Part shown: positions 16,131 through 23,760 of the stretch, piece by piece | Layout of the letters: the number at the start of each line of letters is the position of its first letter | How positions within the stretch are numbered: the stretch's first letter is position 1 | Assembly: GCA_022779365.1 (NCBI GenBank) | Contig: JALFSI010000032.1 | Coordinates: 1 to 64,000 of the forward strand | DNA from: CAG-170 sp022779365 | GTDB taxonomy: Bacteria; Bacillota; Clostridia; Oscillospirales; Oscillospiraceae | Length of the DNA: 64,000 nt | Direction of reading: 5' to 3' | The notes under the pieces: generated by a model | The model's input: only the letters and a program-made list of their open reading frames with translations | Told to the model about the DNA's origin: nothing | Database searches by the model: none | Made by a program: the position numbers and the translations under genes

Positions 16131-16195
16131 GGCAGCACCGCGCAATTCGGCAAGCAGATTTGCCGAAGCACGTTGCCGAATTGTGCGGTGTTGCC
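16131..16195. repeat. 65-bp imperfect palindrome, possible MITE
   Basis: 23-base arms (16131-16153 and 16173-16195) pair at 21 positions and would tolerate G-U at the others. An inner CGGCAA/TTGCCG hairpin offers an alternative fold. No T-run follows, so it is not a standard terminator. It lies between DUF3786 and the trigger-factor-like gene. Confidence 0.55.
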
Positions 16196-16217
16196 TAAAA
16201 TAAAAGGAGAGACCGCT

Positions 16218-17183
16218 TTGGAACTGATCTATAAAAATCTCAAGGGCACGCTGGAAAAGCTCACCGTCACGGACGAGGAGGTCGATCGCCAGCTTACGAA
16301 ATTACAGCAGCAGACGCCGCGCGTGCGCCCGGTGACGGATCGCGCCGCGCAGTCCGGCGATGAGGTCGTGCTCGACTACGCCGGGAGCGTGGACGGCGTG
16401 CCGTTTGAGGGCGGTACGGCGCAGGGGCAGACGCTCGTGCTCGGCAGCGGAATGTTCATCCCCGGCTTTGAGGAGCAGCTCATCGGGCACAGCGTGGGCG
16501 ACCATGTGACTGTGCGCGTGGCGTTCCCCAAGGACTACCGCGCAGCAGACCTTGCCGGCAAGGACGCCGAGTTTGCCTGCACCCTCCACGAGATCCACGA
16601 GCGCACGAGCTACGCGCTGGACGATACGTTTGCAAAGGAGGTCGGTCAGTGCGGGAATTACGCCGAAATGCGCGAAAAAATGCGCCAGAGCCTGCAGGAA
16701 TTTTATGATGAGCGGGCGGAGCTGGAGCTTCAGGACCGCCTGATGCGTCAGGCGGCGGCAACGCTCACCTACACGCCGACCGACGCGGAGCTGACCGCGG
16801 CGGTGGACGCGCAGCTTCAGACCGTGCAGGCGCAGCTTGCCCAGCGCGGGCTGACGCTGGAGCAGTACTGCCAGTTCACCGGCAGCACCATGGACGCGCT
16901 CCGCGCCGATGCAAAGCCGGAGGCGGAGATGAGCCTGCGCATCCAGAAGACCGCCGAGCTCATCGCCGCGCTTGAGGGTCTGCGCGAGACCGAGGCGGAG
17001 CTGGCGCAGGAGTACGCCGTGGTCTGCCGGCAGAACGGCATGACGATGGAGCAGCTCAAGCCCTATGTAAACGACGAATTTGAGCAGGCAGTGCGCCAAA
17101 ACGCCCGCCTCAAAAAAGCCATCCGCTTCGTCCGCGATCACGCCGAGGTGACCGAAAAGCCCGCCCAGCCGAGCAAAGAATAA
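16218..17183 (+). CDS. Trigger-factor-like peptidyl-prolyl isomerase lacking ribosome-binding domain
   Basis: 321 residues from a TTG start placed 9 bases after AAAGGAG. The protein starts at a point equal to about residue 120 of ordinary trigger factor: LIYKNLKGTLEKLTVTDEEV leads straight into the FKBP-type domain (GDEVVLDYAGSVDGVPFEGG, LGSGMFIPGFEEQLIGH). The chaperone arm region follows (about residues 130-321). The N-terminal ribosome-docking domain with its GFRxGK loop is absent, and no such sequence lies upstream in any frame. It is therefore a free isomerase/chaperone, not a co-translational one. Its place after the hydrogenase, RACo-like and DUF3786 genes suggests a role in folding these, by inference only. 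Confidence 0.82.
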   Translation: MELIYKNLKGTLEKLTVTDEEVDRQLTKLQQQTPRVRPVTDRAAQSGDEVVLDYAGSVDGVPFEGGTAQGQTLVLGSGMFIPGFEEQLIGHSVGDHVTVRVAFPKDYRAADLAGKDAEFACTLHEIHERTSYALDDTFAKEVGQCGNYAEMREKMRQSLQEFYDERAELELQDRLMRQAAATLTYTPTDAELTAAVDAQLQTVQAQLAQRGLTLEQYCQFTGSTMDALRADAKPEAEMSLRIQKTAELIAALEGLRETEAELAQEYAVVCRQNGMTMEQLKPYVNDEFEQAVRQNARLKKAIRFVRDHAEVTEKPAQPSKE

Positions 17184-17186
17184 CGC

Positions 17187-17225
17187 AAAAATGACCTCCC
17201 GACCGCAGTCGGGAGGTCATTTTTT
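17187..17225 (+). terminator. Terminator after trigger-factor-like gene
   Basis: ATGACCTCCCGAC/GTCGGGAGGTCAT with a CGCA loop and T-run. The A-tract on the other side lets it serve the convergent anti-sigma gene too. Confidence 0.9.
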
Positions 17226-17228
17226 GTT

Positions 17229-18059
17229 TCACTTCGTCGAAGCAAGCGGAAAATTGTATCGAATATAGACGTCGAAGCCTGCATGCTCTATTTCGCCGCT
17301 CTCGTCGGGGGCAGTGGACCAGTGCGTGGCGAGCAGGAGGACGTTGGGATCATCGGGTGCATAATACACATCCGCGGGGGCGGCGTTGGTGGCGAGGTCG
17401 CCGGTGGGGATGGTGTCGTTGCCGGTAAAGTCCGCCGTGCCTGCGAGGACGAAGCCCTCCGGCGCGCTGCCCTCGATGCGGTTTCCGTAGCGCGCATCCG
17501 CTGCGTCATGCGCTTGCTCCGGGATGTCCGTGCCGACGCTTGCCGTCCACATGGAAATGTAGTATTCGCCATGATAACAGATGAGATTTCTGCCGCGCAG
17601 GCGCGCGTCCACATAGCGGGCGTAGGCGTTGTGTGGCGGCGTTGCGGTGAGCGTGCCGGTCTCGTCCACCGTGCCGTCGGTGCGCACCTCCTGATAGACG
17701 TAGATCCACTCCGGCACGTCCGGGTTTTCGTAATACGGGCAGTTTTCAAAGCCGCCCTCCACGTCGGTCGTCCCCGCGAGGGCAAAGCCGTCCGGCAGCG
17801 TGTCGGAGACGGACAGGTGCGGGGAGATGATATACGTCCTGCCATCGACCGTAAAATGCTGCGGCCCGTCGGCGTCGGCGCTGCGCGGCGTCTGCGGCGC
17901 GCGGTGCAAAAACGGGATCGTCAGCGCCGCGGCAAGGCACAGGCAGGCGGCAAGCGCGAGCCATTTGCCGCGCGCGCGGCGGGGCTTTTGATGCTCCGCT
18001 TCCTCGACATAATCCTCCCGAATTTCGCCCAGAATCTCATAAAATTCTTCACTTTTCAT
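17229..18059 (-). CDS. Putative membrane anti-sigma factor
   Basis: 276 residues: a short cytoplasmic N-terminus (1-32; acidic, then a basic RRARGK), one transmembrane segment (33-51, LALAACLCLAAALTIPFL), and an extracellular part of about 220 residues. The extracellular part holds two similar halves, each with a pattern like LPDGFALAGTTDVEGG / APEGFVLAGTADFTGN and YY.PDDPN/VYQE-type strands. No anti-sigma zinc motif is seen. The assignment rests on topology and on a 4-base overlap (ATGA) with the ECF sigma gene upstream. The repeated outer domain may be the sensor. Confidence 0.65.
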   Translation of the reverse strand: MKSEEFYEILGEIREDYVEEAEHQKPRRARGKWLALAACLCLAAALTIPFLHRAPQTPRSADADGPQHFTVDGRTYIISPHLSVSDTLPDGFALAGTTDVEGGFENCPYYENPDVPEWIYVYQEVRTDGTVDETGTLTATPPHNAYARYVDARLRGRNLICYHGEYYISMWTASVGTDIPEQAHDAADARYGNRIEGSAPEGFVLAGTADFTGNDTIPTGDLATNAAPADVYYAPDDPNVLLLATHWSTAPDESGEIEHAGFDVYIRYNFPLASTK

Positions 18060-18616
18060 ATCGAAAACCCCCGTTTCAAGAGCTCTTTGCGCAGCGCCGC
18101 GCGCAGGCGGCTGAGTGTCATCGTGACCGCGCCGGGCGTCATGCCGCAGCGGGCGGCGATGTCCGCGACGCTGTCCGTGCGCCAGTAGCGGCAGATGAAC
18201 ATACTGCGTCTTTCGGGCGAAAGCTGCGACAAAAAGTCGTTAATGGCAGAGATCAGCGCGGTTTCCTCAACCTTTCGTTCCACGTCCTCCGCGCCGGAAA
18301 CGACCTCCGCCAGTTCCTCCAGCACCGCCGGGAGCATCCCGCCGCCGCGCTTTTTGGCGGTGTTTTGCCGCCAGCGGTTCAGCGACAGATTGCGGATAAT
18401 TTTCCCCAAAAAAGTCGATAAAACGTGCGGCTTGTGCGGCGGCATGGCGTTCCACGCGCGAAGATAGGTGTCGTTGACGCACTCCTCCGCGTCTGCGCGG
18501 TCGCCGAGAATATTCACGGCGATGGCGGCGCAGTAGCCTCCATATTTTTCCGATGTAGCCGAGATCGCGCGCTCATCCCGATCCCAGTAGAGCTGCACGA
18601 TTGCTGTGTCCTCCAT
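18056..18616 (-). CDS. ECF-family RNA polymerase sigma factor
   Basis: 186 residues. Region 2 at about 10-75, including GDRADAEECVNDTYLRAWNAMPP and TFLGKIIRNLSLNRWR. Region 4 at about 125-180 with the helix-turn-helix SVADIAARCGMTPGAVTMTLSRLRAALRKEL. The stop codon overlaps the start of the membrane protein gene, the usual sigma/anti-sigma layout. The signal and regulon are unknown. Confidence 0.9.
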   Translation of the reverse strand: MEDTAIVQLYWDRDERAISATSEKYGGYCAAIAVNILGDRADAEECVNDTYLRAWNAMPPHKPHVLSTFLGKIIRNLSLNRWRQNTAKKRGGGMLPAVLEELAEVVSGAEDVERKVEETALISAINDFLSQLSPERRSMFICRYWRTDSVADIAARCGMTPGAVTMTLSRLRAALRKELLKRGFSI

Positions 18617-18681
18617 GGTCTTTCCACCTTCCTTTCACCCTTATACACCCTGTTTGGGGAGAAATCTCACGAAAATTTCAG

Positions 18682-18720
18682 AAAAAACGCGCCTGTAGGG
18701 AATTTTTCCGTACAGGCGCG
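18682..18720 (-). terminator. Terminator of the ylmH-MBOAT-DHHW operon
   Basis: CGCGCCTGTA (18688-18697) / TACAGGCGCG (18711-18720), with T6 following on the minus strand just after the DHHW-protein gene. Confidence 0.85.
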
Positions 18721-18724
18721 GGGT

Positions 18725-19882
18725 TTACTGCAAATTGCCGTTGCCGGTGAGCGTCAGGCAGCTCACGTCGTCGCGCAGGACGAGCACGACCTCGGGCTGG
18801 TAGTCTTGCAGGTACTCCGTGAGCGTTTTTTCGGCGTAGTGCCGGAAGTCGAGGCTGCGCGTCTCGTCAAAGCTCTGGTAGATCAGCGCCTCGACGGGAT
18901 TCGTGAACGAATCGCCCACGATGAGCAGGCTCGGCAGCGCCGGGCGGTCGGTTTTCAGGATGGTCTCGCCGATGTCGCCGCCCATGTAGGCTGCATAAAA
19001 AACCGTTTTTTGTGAATTTTCATCCACATCGATGAGCGGCACGTCCGACGGCGTGCCGTTGTCGAAGCGTGTATAAGGAATACTGGGCGTGTAGAATGCA
19101 AGCGATTCGTGCAGGCGCGACTGCCCGAAAAGCTCGCGTCCGTAGGTGCCCAAAAACGGGTTTTTCGCGTCCGAAATGGTGTTTTTCATGTGCAGAACGC
19201 CCCATTTTTGAACGCTTGGTTGCACGCAGACAGATTCGTAAACAAAATTTGCACCATAGAGATCAAAATGATGGTCGGTCGAAAAATAGAGCTCGTCCGC
19301 GCGCGCGGTCAGCTCACTCGTCAGGTCGAGCGCGGGCACGTCAGCGTCTTGCAGCGCGGCGAGGAGCGCGGCGGAAGCCGCGTCCAGATACGCGCCGTCG
19401 TCCGTCATCCAGTCCGGGTAGCGGTCACGCAGGACGGAGCGCTGCTCCGGGACATGGATATAGAGGAACGTCCCGCCGTAGCTCTCGACCGCCTTTTGCA
19501 CGGCGGACAGGCGCGCGGCGATGGTCTGCGCGTCGGCTTTTAACTGCGCCTTGTCGATGGTCTTTCCCAGCGGCTCAGGCAGGAGCGCTGTCTCGGCGGA
19601 CACGACGCCGTTGACCACCGGCTGTTTTCGCAGCAGCGACAGGCGCGTAGAGAGCATGAGCAGGCGGTCACGCCCGACAAAGTGGTCGCGCAGGCAAGCC
19701 TCCAAATCGGACGCGGCGCTGCCGGACAGGACGGACTGCGCCGTGACCTCCGGCGCGCCCGCGAGGGCGCGGTTTTCGTACAGCGACCAGCCGGAGGCGC
19801 TGCGGTAGCGCGCGAGCGTCCCCACGCCGCCGCCGAGCAGCACCAGCAGGAGGACGGCGAGGAAAAGTTTCTTGAGTTTCAT
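18725..19882 (-). CDS. DHHW-family (AlgJ/AlgX-like) cell-surface acyl-transfer partner
   Basis: 385 residues. N-terminal membrane anchor (residues 4-24), then an SGNH-hydrolase-like extracytoplasmic domain with GDS (323-325) and the DHH motif STDHHFDLYGA (D203, H204, H205). Together these could form a Ser-Asp-His centre. Such proteins receive an acyl group from an MBOAT transporter and put it on a surface polysaccharide or teichoic acid. It lies 18 bases after the MBOAT gene in the same operon. The acceptor polymer is unknown. Confidence 0.85.
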   Translation of the reverse strand: MKLKKLFLAVLLLVLLGGGVGTLARYRSASGWSLYENRALAGAPEVTAQSVLSGSAASDLEACLRDHFVGRDRLLMLSTRLSLLRKQPVVNGVVSAETALLPEPLGKTIDKAQLKADAQTIAARLSAVQKAVESYGGTFLYIHVPEQRSVLRDRYPDWMTDDGAYLDAASAALLAALQDADVPALDLTSELTARADELYFSTDHHFDLYGANFVYESVCVQPSVQKWGVLHMKNTISDAKNPFLGTYGRELFGQSRLHESLAFYTPSIPYTRFDNGTPSDVPLIDVDENSQKTVFYAAYMGGDIGETILKTDRPALPSLLIVGDSFTNPVEALIYQSFDETRSLDFRHYAEKTLTEYLQDYQPEVVLVLRDDVSCLTLTGNGNLQ

Positions 19883-19900
19883 CGGCGACCCTCCTGATCC

Positions 19901-21280
19901 TTAGAATTGAGCGTAAATGAACGCATTTACGCCGCTGCGCACGAGCGCCAGCAGCGCCAGCGCGAAGATCGCAAGCAGCAGGACGTACTTGACCACGCGT
20001 CCGAAGCGGGTGCGGTCGAGCATCTCCAAAAACCGCTTTCCGAGCGGCGTACACAAAAGCGCGCCGAGCAGCAGCTCGATGCCGTACTGCCGCAGGACGA
20101 ACACAAACGGCTCGGCAGTCACGGCTGCGCCGCCGGTGAAGAGCGTGCGCAGAAGGGCGGCGAGCTGCGAAAAGTCCTCCGTGCGGAACAGCACCCAGCC
20201 GAGCAGGATGAAAAACAGCGCGTAAATGTGCCGGAAAAAGGCGGGCAGGCGGTTAAGTATCCGCACCAGCACGAGCTTTTCCACGATCAGCAGCACGGCG
20301 AAATACAGCCCCCAGAGGGCAAAATTCCAGCTTGCGCCGTGCCACAAGCCCGTGAGCCCCCAGACGATGAGCAGATTTAAGATCTGGCGCGGCTTTCCGC
20401 GGCGGCTGCCGCCGAGGGGGATGTAGATATAATCCCGAAACCACTGCGAGAGCGTCATGTGCCAGCGCCGCCAGAAGTCGGTGATGGACCGGGCGCAGTA
20501 GGGGTCGTTGAAGTTTTCGGGCAGGTTCAGCCCGAACAGCGCGCCGAGCCCGATCGCCATGTCGGTATAGCCGGAAAAATCAAAGTAAATTTGCAGCGCG
20601 TAGCACGCCGCGCCCAGCCATGCGGCGGGGCAGGAGACGGCGCTGCCGTCCAGCAGCCGTTCCGCCGCGCCCTGCGCGGCAGTCGCCAGCAGGAGCTTTT
20701 TGCCAAGCCCGATACAGATGCGCTCCGCACCCTGCGCGGCATCGTTCCAGCCGGGGCGGGCGGGGAAGAGCGCATCCCTCAGAGCGCCATAGCGCGTGAG
20801 CGGTCCTTGCAGGAACTTGGGGAAGGCGGTAAAATACAGCGCTAATTTCGCGGGGTTTTGCTCCGCCGCGCACGCGCCGCGCGCCACATCGACCAGATAC
20901 GACACGGCGAGGAATGTGAAAAACGACACGCCCGCTGGTGCGCCCGGCAGTGTGATGGTCACGCCAAACACGGACGCGAGCAGCGCGGCATATTTATAGA
21001 AGCACAGCGCGCCCACGCATAAAACGATGCCGCTCACGCACCACGCGCGCCGCGCCGCCTGCGTTTTGGCGCGCGAAATGCCCGCGCCGCACGCATAGCA
21101 GACGGCGCAGGTCAAAAGCGCCGCGGCGAGCGCCTTTGGCTGCACGAGAAAGACGAACAGCAGGCTAAACGCCAGCAGAACAGCGCCGCGCAGGGCGTTT
21201 TTTCCCGCCGGGACAGCGTAAAAGCAGACGAGCGCCGCCGGGAGCAGGAAGAACAGAAACGAAATACTGACGAGCGACAT
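19901..21280 (-). CDS. MBOAT family O-acyltransferase (AlgI-like)
   Basis: A 459-residue multi-spanning membrane protein with the AlgI/DltB signature: FWRRWHMTLSQWFRDYIYIPLGGSR (H274), and the active-site histidine region LTGLWHGASWNFALWG (H314). It moves acyl groups, typically acetyl, across the membrane for O-acylation of a surface polymer. Its ATG overlaps the DUF896 stop (ATGA). The DHHW protein directly downstream completes the pair. Which glycan is modified cannot be told, since no glycan synthesis genes are adjacent. Confidence 0.9.
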   Translation of the reverse strand: MSLVSISFLFFLLPAALVCFYAVPAGKNALRGAVLLAFSLLFVFLVQPKALAAALLTCAVCYACGAGISRAKTQAARRAWCVSGIVLCVGALCFYKYAALLASVFGVTITLPGAPAGVSFFTFLAVSYLVDVARGACAAEQNPAKLALYFTAFPKFLQGPLTRYGALRDALFPARPGWNDAAQGAERICIGLGKKLLLATAAQGAAERLLDGSAVSCPAAWLGAACYALQIYFDFSGYTDMAIGLGALFGLNLPENFNDPYCARSITDFWRRWHMTLSQWFRDYIYIPLGGSRRGKPRQILNLLIVWGLTGLWHGASWNFALWGLYFAVLLIVEKLVLVRILNRLPAFFRHIYALFFILLGWVLFRTEDFSQLAALLRTLFTGGAAVTAEPFVFVLRQYGIELLLGALLCTPLGKRFLEMLDRTRFGRVVKYVLLLAIFALALLALVRSGVNAFIYAQF

Positions 21281-21498
21281 CAGCTTTTCTTCTCCGGGGC
21301 TTTGGGCGCGAGCTTGCGCTTGTTGCCCTGCTCGTCCACGACCCAGGTGTTATCCAGATGCGCGCGGAGCGACTGCTTGACGCTGTCAATATACTCGCGG
21401 CGCAGCGCGTCGCGTTCGGCGAGCTCTTCGTCGGTGAGTGCTTCTGCCTTTGCCTTGCGGGCAAGCTCATTGATACGGTCGATCTTTTCCTGTTTCAT
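21280..21498 (-). CDS. DUF896 family protein (YnzC-like)
   Basis: 72 residues: MKQEKIDRINELARKAKAE, LTDEELAERDALRREYIDSVK and LRAHLDNTWVVDE, the full DUF896 pattern of a two-helix soluble protein. B. subtilis YnzC is the model; the function is unknown. It sits 4 bases after the ylmH gene and overlaps the MBOAT start. The ATG at 21498 follows AGCTATGAAAC-type spacing, and the longer frame upstream overlaps ylmH. Confidence 0.88.
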   Translation of the reverse strand: MKQEKIDRINELARKAKAEALTDEELAERDALRREYIDSVKQSLRAHLDNTWVVDEQGNKRKLAPKAPEKKS

Positions 21499-21502
21499 AG
21501 CG

Positions 21503-22288
21503 TTAGATGAACCGGCTGACGGTGATGCCGATCCTGCCTTTCTTTGTGGTGCCGTCCACGGAGTCGAGCCGCGCACGACCCAGCCCCCGGACGGAGAGAA
21601 TACTGCCCTCGGAAACGGGCTTATCGGGCTTTTGACACAGCGCATGGTCCAGCTCCGCGCGCCCGGATTCGATGAGCGCGGCAGCCTTGCCGCGGGCAAG
21701 GCTAAAGGCGCTGGCGAGCACGCTGTCAAAGCGGAGGGAGCTGACCGTGTCGTGCCGCGTTTTCACGGCGGCGGCGGGAGCGGACAGCTCCGCCAGCTCC
21801 AGCGGCGCGAGCGTGAGCTTGGTACGCCCGGCGGAGGGGAGGTTTTGCAGGACATAGTCCCGCAGCTCCCGCAGGACGACAAAATCGCACCGCCCGGGGG
21901 CGACGTAAATATCGCCGACGGTCTCGCGCTTGATGCCCGCGCCCATCAGTGCGCCGAGAAAATCGCGGTGCGTGAGCGTGTCCTCCTCAAAATAAACCGC
22001 GCGCACGGCGGCGACGGGGGAGTCGTCGCCGAGAAGCCAGCTTTCTTCCAGATAGTCCGGCAGATACGCCGCGACCCTGCGCTCCGCGCCGTCGCAGCCG
22101 CCGAAAAAGACCGGCGGCTCGTGCGGGAAAAGCTGCGCGAGCAGCGTCTGCTCCCGCGCGGCGAGAAACGCCGTGGCGGTGGGGATATTGCGCTGCTGCG
22201 CGGCGGTGAGCCGCTCGGCGGCGCGGATGAGGAGCATCTGCTCGTCTTTGTCCTGCGCAAGGTGCGCAATGGTCTGGCGAATGTCCAT
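21503..22288 (-). CDS. YlmH-like S4-domain RNA-binding protein
   Basis: 261 residues. The N-terminal two-thirds match YlmH (FFGGCDGAERRVAAYLPDY; VGDIYVAPGRCDFVVL), and the C-terminal S4 domain is at about 182-245 (RFDSVLASAFSLARGKAAALIESGRAELDH). YlmH relatives (RqcP/RqcP2 class) bind 50S-tRNA complexes in ribosome rescue and are usually near division genes; here the gene instead heads an operon with DUF896, MBOAT and DHHW genes. Confidence 0.88.
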   Translation of the reverse strand: MDIRQTIAHLAQDKDEQMLLIRAAERLTAAQQRNIPTATAFLAAREQTLLAQLFPHEPPVFFGGCDGAERRVAAYLPDYLEESWLLGDDSPVAAVRAVYFEEDTLTHRDFLGALMGAGIKRETVGDIYVAPGRCDFVVLRELRDYVLQNLPSAGRTKLTLAPLELAELSAPAAAVKTRHDTVSSLRFDSVLASAFSLARGKAAALIESGRAELDHALCQKPDKPVSEGSILSVRGLGRARLDSVDGTTKKGRIGITVSRFI

Positions 22289-22799
22289 AGGAGAACCTCA
22301 CGGAATAGTTAAAGATAGTATAACACAGCGGCGGGGGGTGGTGCAAGGGGGGCGGGGATAGGCGAGAAGTAAGTTATTAGCCGTCCTGCACGGGAGGGGC
22401 TTGCCCCTCCCGTGCAGGACGCAATCGCAAAATCGCACGTTCTACCGGCAAAAACGCACAACGTCCTGTAGGGGCGGACGCCTCTGTCCGCCCGTGGGGC
22501 AATTACGGGTTTGCCGCAACGTTTCGTAAAAACGGTCGTGCGTCCTGCCGGGCGGACAGGGTTGTCCGCCCCTACGGGTGCGTGCGTGTGCGCATTGGTG
22601 CATTCAATTTTGTGACGCTGTACCGCGCGGGCGGGGTAGAACCCCGCCCCTACGGCTCGAGTGGTGATGCTGTCAAAACCTGCGGTATCGGGGGGGGGGC
22701 AAGCCCCTCCCCTACATTACGACGAATCACGAAGCTGCAAAAAATCTGTCATACTATTTCCTCCCGTGCATATATATCTGCATTGGAGGGGATCTTACG
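22289..22799. repeat. Cluster of GC-rich palindromic intergenic repeats
   Basis: No gene in about 510 bases. A perfect palindrome has 18-base arms at 22383-22400 and 22403-22420. After it come several related pieces built on GTAGGGGCGG, CGGACAGGGTTGTCCGCC, GGGGTAGAACCCCGCCCC and GGGGCAAGCCCC (to about 22735). The same vocabulary recurs at 47318-47340 and 50085-50410. An AGGGG site just before 22800 serves the M14 gene. Confidence 0.7.
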
Positions 22800-23711
22800 A
22801 TGTTGCTAGAAAAAGCGCTCTTTGGCGCGGGGCGGCAGGCGGCTTTTTTGGCGCGGGTGCGGGAGCGGTTTCCGTTTGTTTATGCGCGGGAGCTGACGCG
22901 CTCGCCGGGCGGGCGGTCTGTGCCCGTTTTGCAGCTTGGGCAGGGGCGCACGAAGGTTTTGATCGTCGGCGGGCATCACGCCAACGAATCCATCACGAGC
23001 CTGCTCTGCTGGCGGCTTTTGGAGGACTACTGCACCGCGCTGGAGGCGGACGACAACTTTGGCGGCGTGCGGGCATCGCGGCTTTATTATAACGCGGTGT
23101 TATATCTCGTGCCGCTGCTGAATCCCGACGGCGCGAGTCTGGTCGCGGGCGAGCTGACGCCGGGCGGCGCGGAGGATGCCGCCGCGCGGTCGCTGGCGGT
23201 GCAGCACCCGGATATTCCCTTTCCGCTGGGCTGGAAGGCAAATCTCGCGGGTGTGGATCTGAATCTCAACTACCCCGCCGGGTGGCAGACAGCAAAGCGG
23301 ATCAAGGCGGAGCAGGGCGTGCGCGCGCCCGCGCCGCGCGACTGGGGCGGGCGCAAGCCGCTCGACCAGCCGGAGACGGCGGCGCTCGCCGCCTACACCT
23401 GCTGCGTACATCCCGACCTTGTGATCGCCTATCACACGCAGGGCGGCGAAATTTATCATGGCTGGCACGGCTTTGAGCCGCCCGGCAGCGCGCGGCTCGC
23501 GCAGGCGTTCGCGGATGCGTCGGGCTACCGTGTGTGCGCCGTGCCGCCGCAGTCGGATAACGCGGGCTTCAAGGACTGGTTCGTCAGCCGCTTCCGCCGC
23601 CCCGGTTTCACGATCGAGGCAGGCCGCGGCGAAAATCCCCTGCCGGAGAGTGATCTCCCCGCCCTCCTTCAGGAAAACGCCCCCATCTGGGCGCTGGCGA
23701 TGATGACATAG
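22800..23711 (+). CDS. M14-family zinc carboxypeptidase
   Basis: 303 residues, no signal peptide, so cytoplasmic or non-classically located. Zinc ligands H60-x2-E63 (GGHHANES) and H212 (AYHTQGGE); catalytic E273 (FTIEAGRGENP); substrate-binding NPDG at 108-111 and NLNYPAGW at 156-162. The pattern resembles gamma-D-glutamyl-diaminopimelate peptidases that cleave cell-wall peptides. A LysM domain is absent, which suggests recycling of imported muropeptides. Single-gene unit with its own terminator. Confidence 0.88.
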   Translation: MLLEKALFGAGRQAAFLARVRERFPFVYARELTRSPGGRSVPVLQLGQGRTKVLIVGGHHANESITSLLCWRLLEDYCTALEADDNFGGVRASRLYYNAVLYLVPLLNPDGASLVAGELTPGGAEDAAARSLAVQHPDIPFPLGWKANLAGVDLNLNYPAGWQTAKRIKAEQGVRAPAPRDWGGRKPLDQPETAALAAYTCCVHPDLVIAYHTQGGEIYHGWHGFEPPGSARLAQAFADASGYRVCAVPPQSDNAGFKDWFVSRFRRPGFTIEAGRGENPLPESDLPALLQENAPIWALAMMT

Positions 23712-23722
23712 CCTGAAATAAA

Positions 23723-23758
23723 GAAGAGGCTTCCTTCATTTGGAGGAAGCCTCTTTTT
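23723..23758 (+). terminator. Terminator between convergent genes
   Basis: AGAGGCTTCC/GGAAGCCTCT hairpin with TTTTT on the plus strand; shared with the convergent regulator gene. Confidence 0.85.
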
Positions 23759-23760
23759 GC

